Assembly: GCA_026983855.1 (NCBI GenBank)
Contig: JALSTE010000391.1
Location: 1-12,045 of the forward strand
Direction of reading: 5' to 3'
Origin: Acidimicrobiia bacterium
Lineage (GTDB): Bacteria > Actinomycetota > Acidimicrobiia > Acidimicrobiales > Poriferisodalaceae
Length of the DNA: 12,045 nucleotides
Shown here: one piece after another, positions 1 through 7,268 of the stretch
Layout: the number at the start of each line of letters is the position of its first letter
Numbering within the stretch: position 1 is the first letter of the stretch
The notes under the pieces: generated by a model
Told to the model about the DNA's origin: nothing
The model's input: the letters and a program-made list of their open reading frames with translations, nothing else
The model's database searches: none
Translations under genes and position numbers: made by a program

Positions 1-105
1 CACGAGACGGAGCTCACCGGGCCTCCGCCCACCGATCTCCAGGCCGTCTTCGAGATCGAGATCGACCGCTACGACAGCGGCCGAATCGGCTTCGGCGCCT
101 ACTGA
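1..105 (+). CDS. C-terminal fragment of an unidentified protein (5' truncated)
   Basis: Frame 1 is open from the left edge and ends at TGA 103-105, giving 34 residues that finish in DSGRIGFGAY. The codon use matches the genes downstream, and the stop lies 52 bases before the cheA start, so this is probably the end of a real gene in the same transcription unit. The fragment is too short to assign a family. The alternation of acidic and hydrophobic residues (FEIEIDRY) suggests a closing beta strand. A chemotaxis or flagellar role would fit the position but is only a guess from the neighbours. Confidence 0.6.
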   Translation, partial: HETELTGPPPTDLQAVFEIEIDRYDSGRIGFGAY

Positions 106-157
106 GCCCCGAGATTCAGCCCACCGGAACCGCCGCCACCCCCCGAGAGGAAGCCCA

Positions 158-2554
158 ATGGACGAACTCGACGAGATCATTGCCGAGTTCCTGGTCGAGA
201 GCAGTGAGAACCTCGATCGCCTGGACAACGAGTTCATAGATCTCGAAGAGGATCCCACCGCCACCGAGGTGCTCGGGAGCATCTTCCGGACGATCCACAC
301 TATCAAGGGAACGGCCGGTTTCCTGGGTTTCGCCAATCTCGAGTCGGTGTCCCACGCCGGGGAGAACCTGCTCAGCAAGCTCCGCGACGGGGTCATGACC
401 CTGGATTCGGAGCTCACCGACGTCCTCCTGGCCATGGTGGACGCCATCAGATCCATGCTGGCCGCCATCGAGGAGACCGGGTCGGAGTCCGAGGGTGACT
501 TCTCCGAACTGATCTCCCGGTTGAGCGCCTACGCCGCCGGTGAACGCCCCGACGGCGCCGACCCCTCCGGGTCCGACGCTGGAGGATCCGTCACCGAATC
601 CGCCGGTGAGGAGGAGGTCTCCGCCGGGCCGGACGGACCCGGGGAACAGGCCGCCGTCGCAGAGGAGACGCCGGTCGCGGCCTCGAAGGGTCCGGACACG
701 AGTGCGAATGACGCCAGGGCGGTCACAGTGGAGGAGTCCGACCCCCCCGCTGGATCAGACCCGTCGGATGCCGGCCCCGAGGTGGAGGTCGAGGCGAGTG
801 AGAAGGCCGAGGCCCGCCCCGGCGCCGACACCCCCTCCAGCGCCCCCGCTCCCGCCGCCCCGACCAAGAAGGCGACCCGGGGCCCCAGCCAGGCCGACAG
901 TTCCATCAGGGTCGACGTGGGTCTGCTGGACCAGCTGATGAACCTGGTCGGGGAGCTGGTCCTGGCCCGCAACCAGATACTGCAGCACACCTCTCTGAAC
1001 ATGGACGCCACCCTGCTGGCGACCACCCAGCAGCTCAACCTGATCACCAGCGAACTGCAGGCCGGGGTCATGAAGACCCGGATGCAGCCCATCGGTCACC
1101 TCTGGGCCCGATTCCCCCGGGTGGTTCGGGACCTGTCGAACACCTGCGGCAAGAAGGTGCGCCTCCAGATGGAGGGCACCGACACCGAACTCGACAAGAC
1201 GATTCTCGAGGCCATCAGGGATCCCCTGACCCACATCCTGCGGAATTCCGTCGACCACGGGATCGAGAGCCCGCCGGAGCGCCTGGCGGCCGGAAAGAAC
1301 GAGACCGGACTCCTGAGGCTGCGGGCCTACCACGAGGGAGGCCAGGTGATCATCGAGATCGTCGATGATGGCAAGGGCCTCAATGTGGAGAAGATCGCCC
1401 AGAAGGCGGTGGCGAAGGGCCTGATCACACCGGACCGCCTGGCCCGCATGACCGATCGGGAGATGGCCAACCTGGTGTTCCTGGCCGGCCTCTCCACCGC
1501 CGAGGCGGTCACGAACGTGAGTGGCCGGGGCGTTGGCATGGATGTCGTGAAACGCAGCATCGAGGAGATCGGTGGAACGGTCGACATACAGACCGAGATG
1601 GGGGTCGGCACCACCCTGACCCTCAAGATTCCCCTGACCCTGGCGATCATCCCCGCCCTGAGCGTCACCTGTGACGAGCACCAGTACCTCGTCCCCCAGG
1701 TCAGCCTGGTCGAACTGCTGCGAATCGACCCCTCCTCCTCCGCACCGGGAATCGAGAACGCCGGAGGGTCTCCCGTGTACCGACTGCGGGGGGACCTGCT
1801 CCCCATCGTCTATCTACGCGACGTACTCGGCCTGGAGCGGATTGAGGAGCACAGCGAGGAGGTGCACAACATCGCGGTCCTCCACGCCGATGGGGTCACC
1901 TTCGGTCTGGCCGTCGATTCGGTGAACAACACCGAGGAGATCGTGGTCAAGCCCCTCGGCCCTCATCTGAAGATCATCGACGCCTTCTCCGGCACGACCA
2001 TCATGGGTGACGGCACCGTGGCCCTCATTCTGGATGCGGCCGGGATCGCCCGGGGCGCCGGTCTCCTCATCGACGAGGCGGCCGACCCCCTGGCCGAGGC
2101 CATCGACGAGGTGTCGGGAAGTGCCGGTGACAACCACTCGGCCCTCATCTGCACCGTGGGCGGTCAGAGGATCGCCATTCTCCTGGAGCTGATAACCCGG
2201 CTGGAGGAATTCTCCTGGGATGCGGTGGAGAAGGCGTCGGGACGGGACGTCATCCAGTACCGGGGAAGGCTACTGAACCTGGTGAACCTCGCCGACGTGG
2301 TGGCGGGCGCCGAACAATCCGGGGCCTCCCGCCCCAAGAACCTGACCGTTCTGGTCCACGAGACCGGGGACCGCTTCTACGGTCTCGTCGTCGACGACAT
2401 CCTCGATGTCCACGAGGCGGACCTGGCGACGGCCGAACCCGGACTGGTTCCCGGGGTGATGTGCTCAACCCCCATCAGGGGCAAGGTCACCGACGTCATC
2501 GACATTGCGGCCGTGGTCGAGGCGGCCGCCGGCTCCGAAAGGGTGGGTGTCTGA
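158..2554 (+). CDS. cheA: Chemotaxis histidine kinase CheA with tandem C-terminal CheW-like domains
   Basis: CheA is the cytoplasmic kinase of the chemosensory array. It autophosphorylates on a histidine and passes the phosphate to response regulators. The 798-residue product has an Hpt (P1) domain at about 1-125 with phospho-acceptor His47 in HTIKGTAGFLGF. A Pro/Ala/Glu-rich linker follows (about 128-248), with no recognisable P2 domain. The P3 dimerisation helices (about 250-312, LLDQLMNLVGELVLARNQ) precede the P4 ATPase domain (about 315-495), which has an N box (HILRNSVDHGIE, 359-370), a G1 box (DDGKGL, 403-408) and a G2 box (GRGVGMDVV, 456-464). A CheW-like P5 domain (about 497-640) is followed by a second, more diverged CheW-like domain (about 658-792, from SALICTVGGQRIAI). 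The start is set by AGAGGA at 146-151, six bases before ATG 158. cheW begins four bases after the stop, so the two are probably co-translated. Family assignment is very secure; the second CheW-like domain is read by eye. Confidence 0.97.
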   Translation: MDELDEIIAEFLVESSENLDRLDNEFIDLEEDPTATEVLGSIFRTIHTIKGTAGFLGFANLESVSHAGENLLSKLRDGVMTLDSELTDVLLAMVDAIRSMLAAIEETGSESEGDFSELISRLSAYAAGERPDGADPSGSDAGGSVTESAGEEEVSAGPDGPGEQAAVAEETPVAASKGPDTSANDARAVTVEESDPPAGSDPSDAGPEVEVEASEKAEARPGADTPSSAPAPAAPTKKATRGPSQADSSIRVDVGLLDQLMNLVGELVLARNQILQHTSLNMDATLLATTQQLNLITSELQAGVMKTRMQPIGHLWARFPRVVRDLSNTCGKKVRLQMEGTDTELDKTILEAIRDPLTHILRNSVDHGIESPPERLAAGKNETGLLRLRAYHEGGQVIIEIVDDGKGLNVEKIAQKAVAKGLITPDRLARMTDREMANLVFLAGLSTAEAVTNVSGRGVGMDVVKRSIEEIGGTVDIQTEMGVGTTLTLKIPLTLAIIPALSVTCDEHQYLVPQVSLVELLRIDPSSSAPGIENAGGSPVYRLRGDLLPIVYLRDVLGLERIEEHSEEVHNIAVLHADGVTFGLAVDSVNNTEEIVVKPLGPHLKIIDAFSGTTIMGDGTVALILDAAGIARGAGLLIDEAADPLAEAIDEVSGSAGDNHSALICTVGGQRIAILLELITRLEEFSWDAVEKASGRDVIQYRGRLLNLVNLADVVAGAEQSGASRPKNLTVLVHETGDRFYGLVVDDILDVHEADLATAEPGLVPGVMCSTPIRGKVTDVIDIAAVVEAAAGSERVGV

Positions 2555-2558
2555 TCCC

Positions 2559-3077
2559 ATGACCACAAGCACTAACCCTCCGGCGGGGACCGAGAACATC
2601 GAGCTCGCCGGTCCCGAGACCCCCATAGAGCGTCTCCTCGCCACGTTCATGGTCGGAGACACCCACTTCGGTGTCGACGCCCTGCAGGTGCAGGAGGTCC
2701 TGCGGCACCAGCCGATGACCACCGTCCCCCTGGCGCCCCCCGACATCAGGGGCCTGATCAACCTGCGGGGTCAGGTCGTCACGGCCATGGACCTCCGGCG
2801 ACGTCTCGACATCGAGGGGGAGACCGATCCCTCCGAGGCCATGAACGTCGTGGTCCGCACCGATGACGGTCCGATCAGCTTCCTGGTCGACGCCATTGGT
2901 GACGTGCTCGACACATCGGGGCGCGAGCTCCACCCGGCCCCCGAAACCCTCAGGGAACCCCTCCGGTCGCTGGTGACGGGCGTGCACCAACTCGACGAGG
3001 ACCTCCTCCTGGTCCTGGACGTGAAGGCCACCTGCCGACCCGCCGGTCGGGGCTCGAGCCAGGTGCAGGCGGCGTGA
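2559..3077 (+). CDS. cheW: Chemotaxis coupling protein CheW
   Basis: CheW is the cytoplasmic adaptor that links chemoreceptors to the P5 domain of CheA and builds the signalling array. The 172-residue product is one SH3-like CheW domain (about 25-158). It contains FMVGDTHFGVDALQVQEVL (30-48), the characteristic PPDIRGLINLRGQVV (60-74) with the conserved Arg70 of the NLRG motif, and VDAIGDVLD (110-118). A disordered 20-residue leader (MTTSTNPPAG) precedes the domain. ATG 2559 was chosen because it directly follows the cheA stop at 2552-2554. The upstream signal is only a G-rich AAAGGG at 2538-2543 with long spacing, so expression probably depends on coupling to cheA. A longer TTG start at 2505 would overlap cheA and adds an arginine/proline-rich stretch with no family support. 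The C terminus (after about 158) is a short Gly/Ser/Gln-rich tail. Confidence 0.96.
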   Translation: MTTSTNPPAGTENIELAGPETPIERLLATFMVGDTHFGVDALQVQEVLRHQPMTTVPLAPPDIRGLINLRGQVVTAMDLRRRLDIEGETDPSEAMNVVVRTDDGPISFLVDAIGDVLDTSGRELHPAPETLREPLRSLVTGVHQLDEDLLLVLDVKATCRPAGRGSSQVQAA

Positions 3078-3169
3078 GGCGCACGATTCCGCCGGAACCG
3101 GACCCACCACCACCGCGCCCATGAGCACACCGACCACCCAGACCCAGAACGAAACCCATTCGAGACACC

Positions 3170-3174
3170 AGGAA
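3170..3174 (+). promoter_or_regulatory. Ribosome binding site favouring the ATG at 3181
   Basis: AGGAA at 3170-3174 sits six bases before ATG 3181. The in-frame ATG at 3121 is preceded only by a C-rich stretch (CACCGCGCCC) with no purine-rich site. This favours 3181 as the receptor start; the 20 residues between the two are polar low-complexity sequence outside any domain. Confidence 0.5.
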
Positions 3175-3180
3175 CAGGAA

Positions 3181-4878
3181 ATGCTGACAGACGCCGAAGC
3201 TTCAGAGAACGAGACGGGTGCCGCGGTGAGCCCAGGCCTGCTGGAACTGGCCCTGGCCCAGTCCCCCGTGGGTACGGTCGTGGCCGACTCCGACATGGTC
3301 ATCCGGGCCGTGAACGACACCGCCATCGAGTTGCTCTCGGACTCCTCGGGCCTGCTGCCCTACGATCCGGCCCTGCTGACGGGCCTCATGCTCGACGTGC
3401 TTCCCGGGGCCGACCGGTCCGAGCTGTCGGTGCTCACCGAGTCCGCCGAGTGGACCGAGACCATCGACGGTCGTGAGGTCCTGTTCCAGGCGGTGCCGGT
3501 GCGGACCGGGGCCGGTGAGAGGGCCGGTTTCGTGCTCCACCTCCGGTCGACCGCGACGTCCGAGCCGGACGTGGTCGACGCCGCCGCCGACCTGGCCGGT
3601 TTCGACGCCTCGATGTTCCGGTCGATGCTGGATCACGCTCCGATCAACGTGATGTTCGCCGATCGGGATCTGGTGCTGCGCTACATGAATCCGGCGTCCA
3701 CCCACACCCTGGAGAGGCTGGAGCACCTTCTACCGGTACCGGTCTCGGAGATCCAGGGGAGCGTCATAGACATCTTCCACAAGCATCCCGAACATCAGCG
3801 TCGACTCCTGGCCGACCCGGCAAATCTGCCCATGAGGGCCACCTTCCGCCTCGGCCCCGAGACCCTGTCCCAGATGGTGAGCCCCATCTTCAACGACGCC
3901 GGGGAATACGTGGGCGCCATGGCCACCTGGCAGGTGATCACCGAGCAGGTGGCGATCCTCAAGGCCATCGAGGCCGCGGCCCGGGGTGATCTGACCCAGG
4001 AGATCACCCTGGAGTCCGATGACATATTCGGTGACATGGCCGAGGGTCTGCGCAGCCTGCTCGCCAACCTCCGCCAGAGCATCTCCGACATAGTCGGCAA
4101 CTCCCATGGCCTGCTGGCCTCATCGGAGGGTCTCAAGGAGGTCTCCGATCACATGCAGGCCTCGGCCGAGGAGAACTCCGCCCAGGCCACGGTCGTCTCG
4201 GAGTCATCGGAGCACGTGAGCGCCAACATCGGCACCGTCGCCAGTGCCACGGAGGAGATGGCGGCGAGCATCAAGGAGATCGCCCAGAACGTGAACATGG
4301 CCGCCGAGGTGGCCGGTACCGCGGTCATGACCGCGGGGGACGCCAACCGCACCATCGCCAAGCTGGGGGAGAGTTCGGCCGAGATCGGTCAGATAATCAA
4401 GGTGATCAGCTCCATAGCCCAGCAGACCAACCTGCTGGCCCTCAACGCCACCATCGAGGCGGCCCGGGCCGGTGAGGTAGGCAAGGGATTCGCGGTGGTG
4501 GCCAATGAGGTGAAGGAACTGGCCAAGGAGACGGCGGTGGCGACGGAGGACATCAGCCACAAGATCGAGGTCATCCAGAGCGACACCACCAGCGCGGTCG
4601 AGGCCATCGCCAACATCTCGGGGATCATCGACCAGATAGCCGACATCCAGACCTCGATATCGGGGGCGGTGGAGGAGCAGGCGGCCACGACCAGCGAGAT
4701 CGGTCGCAGTGTCAACGAGGCCGCCCGGGGCAGTTCGGAGATAACGGAGAACATCACCCACGTGGCCGAGGGCGCCACCCAGATGTCACAGAGCGCGGCC
4801 AAGGCCCACGAGGCGTCCAACGCCCTGGCCGGTATGGCCTGGGACCTTCAGGCCCTGGTCCAGAAGTTCACGGTCTGA
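3181..4878 (+). CDS. Soluble methyl-accepting chemoreceptor with two PAS domains
   Basis: This is a chemoreceptor (MCP) that would control CheA through CheW. Numbering from ATG 3181 (565 residues): a PAS-like domain at about 17-122 (SPVGTVVADSDMVIRAVN) and a clearer PAS domain at about 145-252, with HAPINVMFADRDLVLRYMNP at 152-171 and IDIFHKHPEHQRRLL at 196-210. A HAMP-like linker follows (about 259-301, AAARGDLTQEITLESDDIFG). The MA signalling domain (about 305-562) has its hairpin tip at 412-450, including NLLALNATIEAARAGE and GFAVVANEVKELA. Glu/Gln pairs such as ATEEMAAS and VEEQAATTSE are plausible CheR/CheB modification sites. No transmembrane segment or signal peptide is visible, so the receptor should be cytoplasmic and its stimulus internal. 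The PAS ligand cannot be read from sequence. An in-frame ATG at 3121 would add 20 residues but lacks a ribosome binding site. The C terminus (QKFTV) lacks a CheR/CheB-tethering pentapeptide of the NWETF type. Confidence 0.94.
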   Translation: MLTDAEASENETGAAVSPGLLELALAQSPVGTVVADSDMVIRAVNDTAIELLSDSSGLLPYDPALLTGLMLDVLPGADRSELSVLTESAEWTETIDGREVLFQAVPVRTGAGERAGFVLHLRSTATSEPDVVDAAADLAGFDASMFRSMLDHAPINVMFADRDLVLRYMNPASTHTLERLEHLLPVPVSEIQGSVIDIFHKHPEHQRRLLADPANLPMRATFRLGPETLSQMVSPIFNDAGEYVGAMATWQVITEQVAILKAIEAAARGDLTQEITLESDDIFGDMAEGLRSLLANLRQSISDIVGNSHGLLASSEGLKEVSDHMQASAEENSAQATVVSESSEHVSANIGTVASATEEMAASIKEIAQNVNMAAEVAGTAVMTAGDANRTIAKLGESSAEIGQIIKVISSIAQQTNLLALNATIEAARAGEVGKGFAVVANEVKELAKETAVATEDISHKIEVIQSDTTSAVEAIANISGIIDQIADIQTSISGAVEEQAATTSEIGRSVNEAARGSSEITENITHVAEGATQMSQSAAKAHEASNALAGMAWDLQALVQKFTV

Positions 4879-4950
4879 CCTGAGCCCCCGAGACGAACGA
4901 AACGGTGTGTGTGGTGTGCTGATGGAACCAGACGAAGAGGGGACCCGGCC

Positions 4951-6246
4951 ATGATCCGGGTCCTGATAGTGGACGACGCCGCCGTGGTGCGTCACATCCT
5001 CAAGGACGTGATCGACGCCGAGGACGACATGGTCGTGGTCGGTGCCGCCGCCAACGGTCAGGCCGGGGTCACCATGATGCACGAACTGGTGCCCGATGCG
5101 GTGGTGATGGACATCGAGATGCCGGTGATGACCGGGCTCGAGGCCCTCACCGTCCTGAGGGAGGAGGGCAACGAGATCCCCGTGATCGTGTTCAGCACGG
5201 TCACCGACCGGGGGGCGGAGGCCACGATCGACGCCCTGGCCCTGGGGGCCCGGGACTACGTCACCAAACCGACAAAGGTCGGCAACTTCGTCGAGGGGGT
5301 GGCCCAGGTACGTGAGGAGCTCCTCTCCCGGATCCGGATGTTCGCCGGTGAACACAACCGGGCCCTGGCCCGACGGGCCGAGAGGTCGGCGCGTGCGGCC
5401 AACCCGACCGGAGCCCCGGCGGGAGGTGCGGTGAAGACGCCAGCGGCTTCGTCCTCCCCGCCGCGTCCGTCCACGCGGAGCGACAGGGGCACCCCGGTGG
5501 TCGGCGACACCGCGTCCACGATCCCGGTCCAGGCCACCCCACCGATCCCGGCCGGCCCGGAGACCCCGGTCCGGTCAGGCCCGGCGGCATCTCGGGCCAC
5601 ACCTCCCCCGAGGCCCGAAGTGCGGTCCCGGCGGGGGTCGGGATCCAAGATCGAGATTCTGGCCATAGCCTCCTCCACCGGAGGGCCCGGGGCCCTCGAG
5701 GAGGTTCTCTGCGGTCTGCCCGCCGACCTGCCGGTTCCGGTGGTGGTGGTGCAGCACATGCCCCCCATGTTCACCGCCCGCCTGGCGGAGAGACTCGATA
5801 AGAAGAGCTCGCTCACCGTCGTGGAGGCCACCGCCGGACTTCGACCCGAACCGGCCACCGTCTACCTGGCGCCCGGCGACTACCACCTGGAGCTGACCGG
5901 GGGCAGCTCACTCGACGCCGTCACCGCCCTGAACCAGAACGAGCCGGAGAACTTCTGCCGGCCGTCGGCCGACGTGCTCTTCCGGTCGGTGGCCCGGCTC
6001 TACCGGGACCGGGCCCTGGGTCTGGTCCTCACCGGAATGGGGGAGGACGGTATGCGCGGGGCGGTCGAGATGGCCGCCACCGGGGCCGAGATCCTGGCCC
6101 AGGACGAGGCCACCAGCGTGGTCTGGGGCATGCCCGGGGCCGTGGCCGCCGCCGGGATCACATCGGAGATCATCCCTCTGGGCGACATCGCCGCGGCAGT
6201 GTGTCGTCGCCTCGAATCAATCACCGTGCCGCTCGGAAGGAACTGA
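4951..6246 (+). CDS. cheB: Chemotaxis protein-glutamate methylesterase/glutamine deamidase CheB
   Basis: CheB removes methyl groups from receptor glutamates and deamidates glutamines. It is activated by phosphotransfer from CheA and opposes CheR. The 431-residue product has a receiver domain (about 1-122) with acidic pair Asp8/Asp9, phospho-acceptor Asp54 (VVMDIEMPVMTG), Ser82 and Lys106 (VTKPTK). A disordered Pro/Ala/Arg/Ser-rich linker spans about 138-232. The methylesterase domain (about 234-428) has the catalytic triad Ser242 (ASSTGGPGAL), His269 (VVQHMPPMFTARLAERL) and Asp366 (LTGMGEDGMRG), plus the family's RPSADVLF at 337-344. ATG 4951 was chosen because AGAGG at 4936-4940 precedes it and the receiver's first strand begins at residue 2. 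The long linker explains the size, which exceeds the roughly 350 residues of E. coli CheB. It is the only receiver domain in the window. Confidence 0.97.
   Translation: MIRVLIVDDAAVVRHILKDVIDAEDDMVVVGAAANGQAGVTMMHELVPDAVVMDIEMPVMTGLEALTVLREEGNEIPVIVFSTVTDRGAEATIDALALGARDYVTKPTKVGNFVEGVAQVREELLSRIRMFAGEHNRALARRAERSARAANPTGAPAGGAVKTPAASSSPPRPSTRSDRGTPVVGDTASTIPVQATPPIPAGPETPVRSGPAASRATPPPRPEVRSRRGSGSKIEILAIASSTGGPGALEEVLCGLPADLPVPVVVVQHMPPMFTARLAERLDKKSSLTVVEATAGLRPEPATVYLAPGDYHLELTGGSSLDAVTALNQNEPENFCRPSADVLFRSVARLYRDRALGLVLTGMGEDGMRGAVEMAATGAEILAQDEATSVVWGMPGAVAAAGITSEIIPLGDIAAAVCRRLESITVPLGRN
6235..6242 (+). promoter_or_regulatory. Ribosome binding site for the GTG start of cheR
   Basis: GGAAGGAA at 6235-6242 lies inside the last codons of cheB. 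Its AAGGA core ends six bases before GTG 6248, which itself begins one base after the cheB stop (6244-6246). This decides the non-ATG start and implies translational coupling of cheB and cheR. Confidence 0.65.
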
Positions 6247-6247
6247 A

Positions 6248-7105
6248 GTGCAGCCGAGACCAACATCCACAGTGGGCGCATCGCGGGCCGACCTGTCGGC
6301 CTCCGATCTGGAGTTCGTGCGCAAGCTGATCCGGGACCGCGGGGGCATAGAACTCGACGCCGACAAGGGCTACCTGGTGGTGGCCCGTCTCCAGAAGGTG
6401 GTGACCACCCTGTCCCTGGGGACGCTCGACCAGCTACTGGCCGAGCTGAGGTCGGGCCGTCGTCGGGACATCGAGGAGGCCGTCCTCGACGCCATGACCA
6501 CCAACGAGACGTTGTTCTTCCGGGACAGCCATCCGTTCCCGACCCTGGCGGAGAAGATCATCCCCCAGATCCTCTCCGACAAGGGAACCGATGACCTGAC
6601 CATCTGGTGCGCGGCGGCATCCAGCGGTCAGGAGCCCTACTCGCTGGCCATAGTGATCCAGGAGCACTTCGCCCGCCTGGCCCGCGAGGGCAAGGTACGG
6701 ATCATCGCCACGGACCTTTCGTCCTCGATGATCGAGAGGTGTCGCGAGGGTCGTTACAGCAGCTTCGAGGTCAGCAGGGGACTCCCCCCGGAGTACCTCG
6801 ATCGGTACTTCGTCCCCGACGGCAACGACTACGTCGTCAAGGAGTGTCTCAGGTCGATGGTCGATGCCCGCACGCTGAACCTGACCGGCTCGCTGGCCAG
6901 CCTGCCCCGGGTCGACCTGGTGATGCTGCGGAACGTGCTCATCTACTTCTCCGCCGAGACCAAGAAGGAGATCCTCAGCCGTATCCGGACCCTGCTGCGA
7001 CCCGAGGGCTACCTGATGCTCGGGGGGGCGGAGAGTCTGGTGGGCCTGGACACCGGATATGAGCGGATCTCCTTCGACCGGACCGTCGTGTACCGGCCCG
7101 GATGA
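6248..7105 (+). CDS. cheR: Chemotaxis protein-glutamate O-methyltransferase CheR
   Basis: CheR methylates receptor glutamates using S-adenosylmethionine and resets receptor sensitivity during adaptation. The 285-residue product is of typical family length. It has the N-terminal helical domain (about 18-90), ending in AMTTNETLFFRD (82-93), which is the family signature. The Rossmann methyltransferase domain has the SAM-binding stretch WCAAASSGQEPYSLA (120-134), ATDLSSSMI (154-162), and RNVLIYFSAETKKEIL (228-243), followed by GYLMLGGAESL (254-264). In the SAM motif the usual ACSTGEEPYS reads AASSGQEPYS, a conservative variation. The GTG start at 6248 is supported by GGAAGGAA just upstream. It follows the cheB stop by one base, pairing the two antagonistic adaptation enzymes in a coupled unit. 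No tetratricopeptide extension is present. Confidence 0.97.
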   Translation: MQPRPTSTVGASRADLSASDLEFVRKLIRDRGGIELDADKGYLVVARLQKVVTTLSLGTLDQLLAELRSGRRRDIEEAVLDAMTTNETLFFRDSHPFPTLAEKIIPQILSDKGTDDLTIWCAAASSGQEPYSLAIVIQEHFARLAREGKVRIIATDLSSSMIERCREGRYSSFEVSRGLPPEYLDRYFVPDGNDYVVKECLRSMVDARTLNLTGSLASLPRVDLVMLRNVLIYFSAETKKEILSRIRTLLRPEGYLMLGGAESLVGLDTGYERISFDRTVVYRPG

Positions 7106-7268
7106 GATCCCCAGTCCTTCAGGTGTCGGTCCCCGCGGTCGACCGGAACTCCACCGACCTCAATCCCCCGGGGTGGGCCCGCTCCCGCCCCGGGAGTCCC
7201 AGAAGTCACCAGAACAGACCATCGGCTCGGGTCGAAGCCCGGCCCGCATCCGAGGAACCGGAAAGAAC
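7106..7268 (+). other. Spacer between cheR and the CZB receptor, with a short hairpin
   Basis: This 163-base spacer has no credible gene. It contains a perfect inverted repeat, CTCCCG at 7182-7187 and CGGGAG at 7191-7196, separated by three bases. No T tract follows, so it is not a standard intrinsic terminator; it could slow transcription or mark an RNA processing point. GAGGAA at 7252-7257 is the likely ribosome binding site for ATG 7269. No convincing promoter hexamers are visible. Confidence 0.35.

Noticed and set aside
2505..2558. TTG start extending CheW by 18 residues into cheA
   Set aside because: The added residues are Arg/Pro-rich and encoded within the end of cheA. ATG 2559, four bases after the cheA stop, is the natural coupled start.
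2496..3326. A 276-codon minus-strand frame opposite cheW and the receptor start
   Set aside because: It spans two convincing plus-strand genes, has no family motifs, and shows the composition of a shadow frame.
4909..4950. GTG start extending CheB by 14 residues
   Set aside because: The receiver fold begins right after ATG 4951, which has AGAGG upstream; the extension has no ribosome binding site.
7182..7196. Intrinsic terminator after cheR
   Set aside because: The stem is perfect but only six base pairs, and no T tract follows; kept only as a hairpin in the spacer description.
7059..7268. Start for the CZB receptor inside cheR
   Set aside because: It would overlap cheR and add about 70 Pro/Ser/Gly-rich residues; ATG 7269 has a ribosome site and directly precedes the coiled coil.
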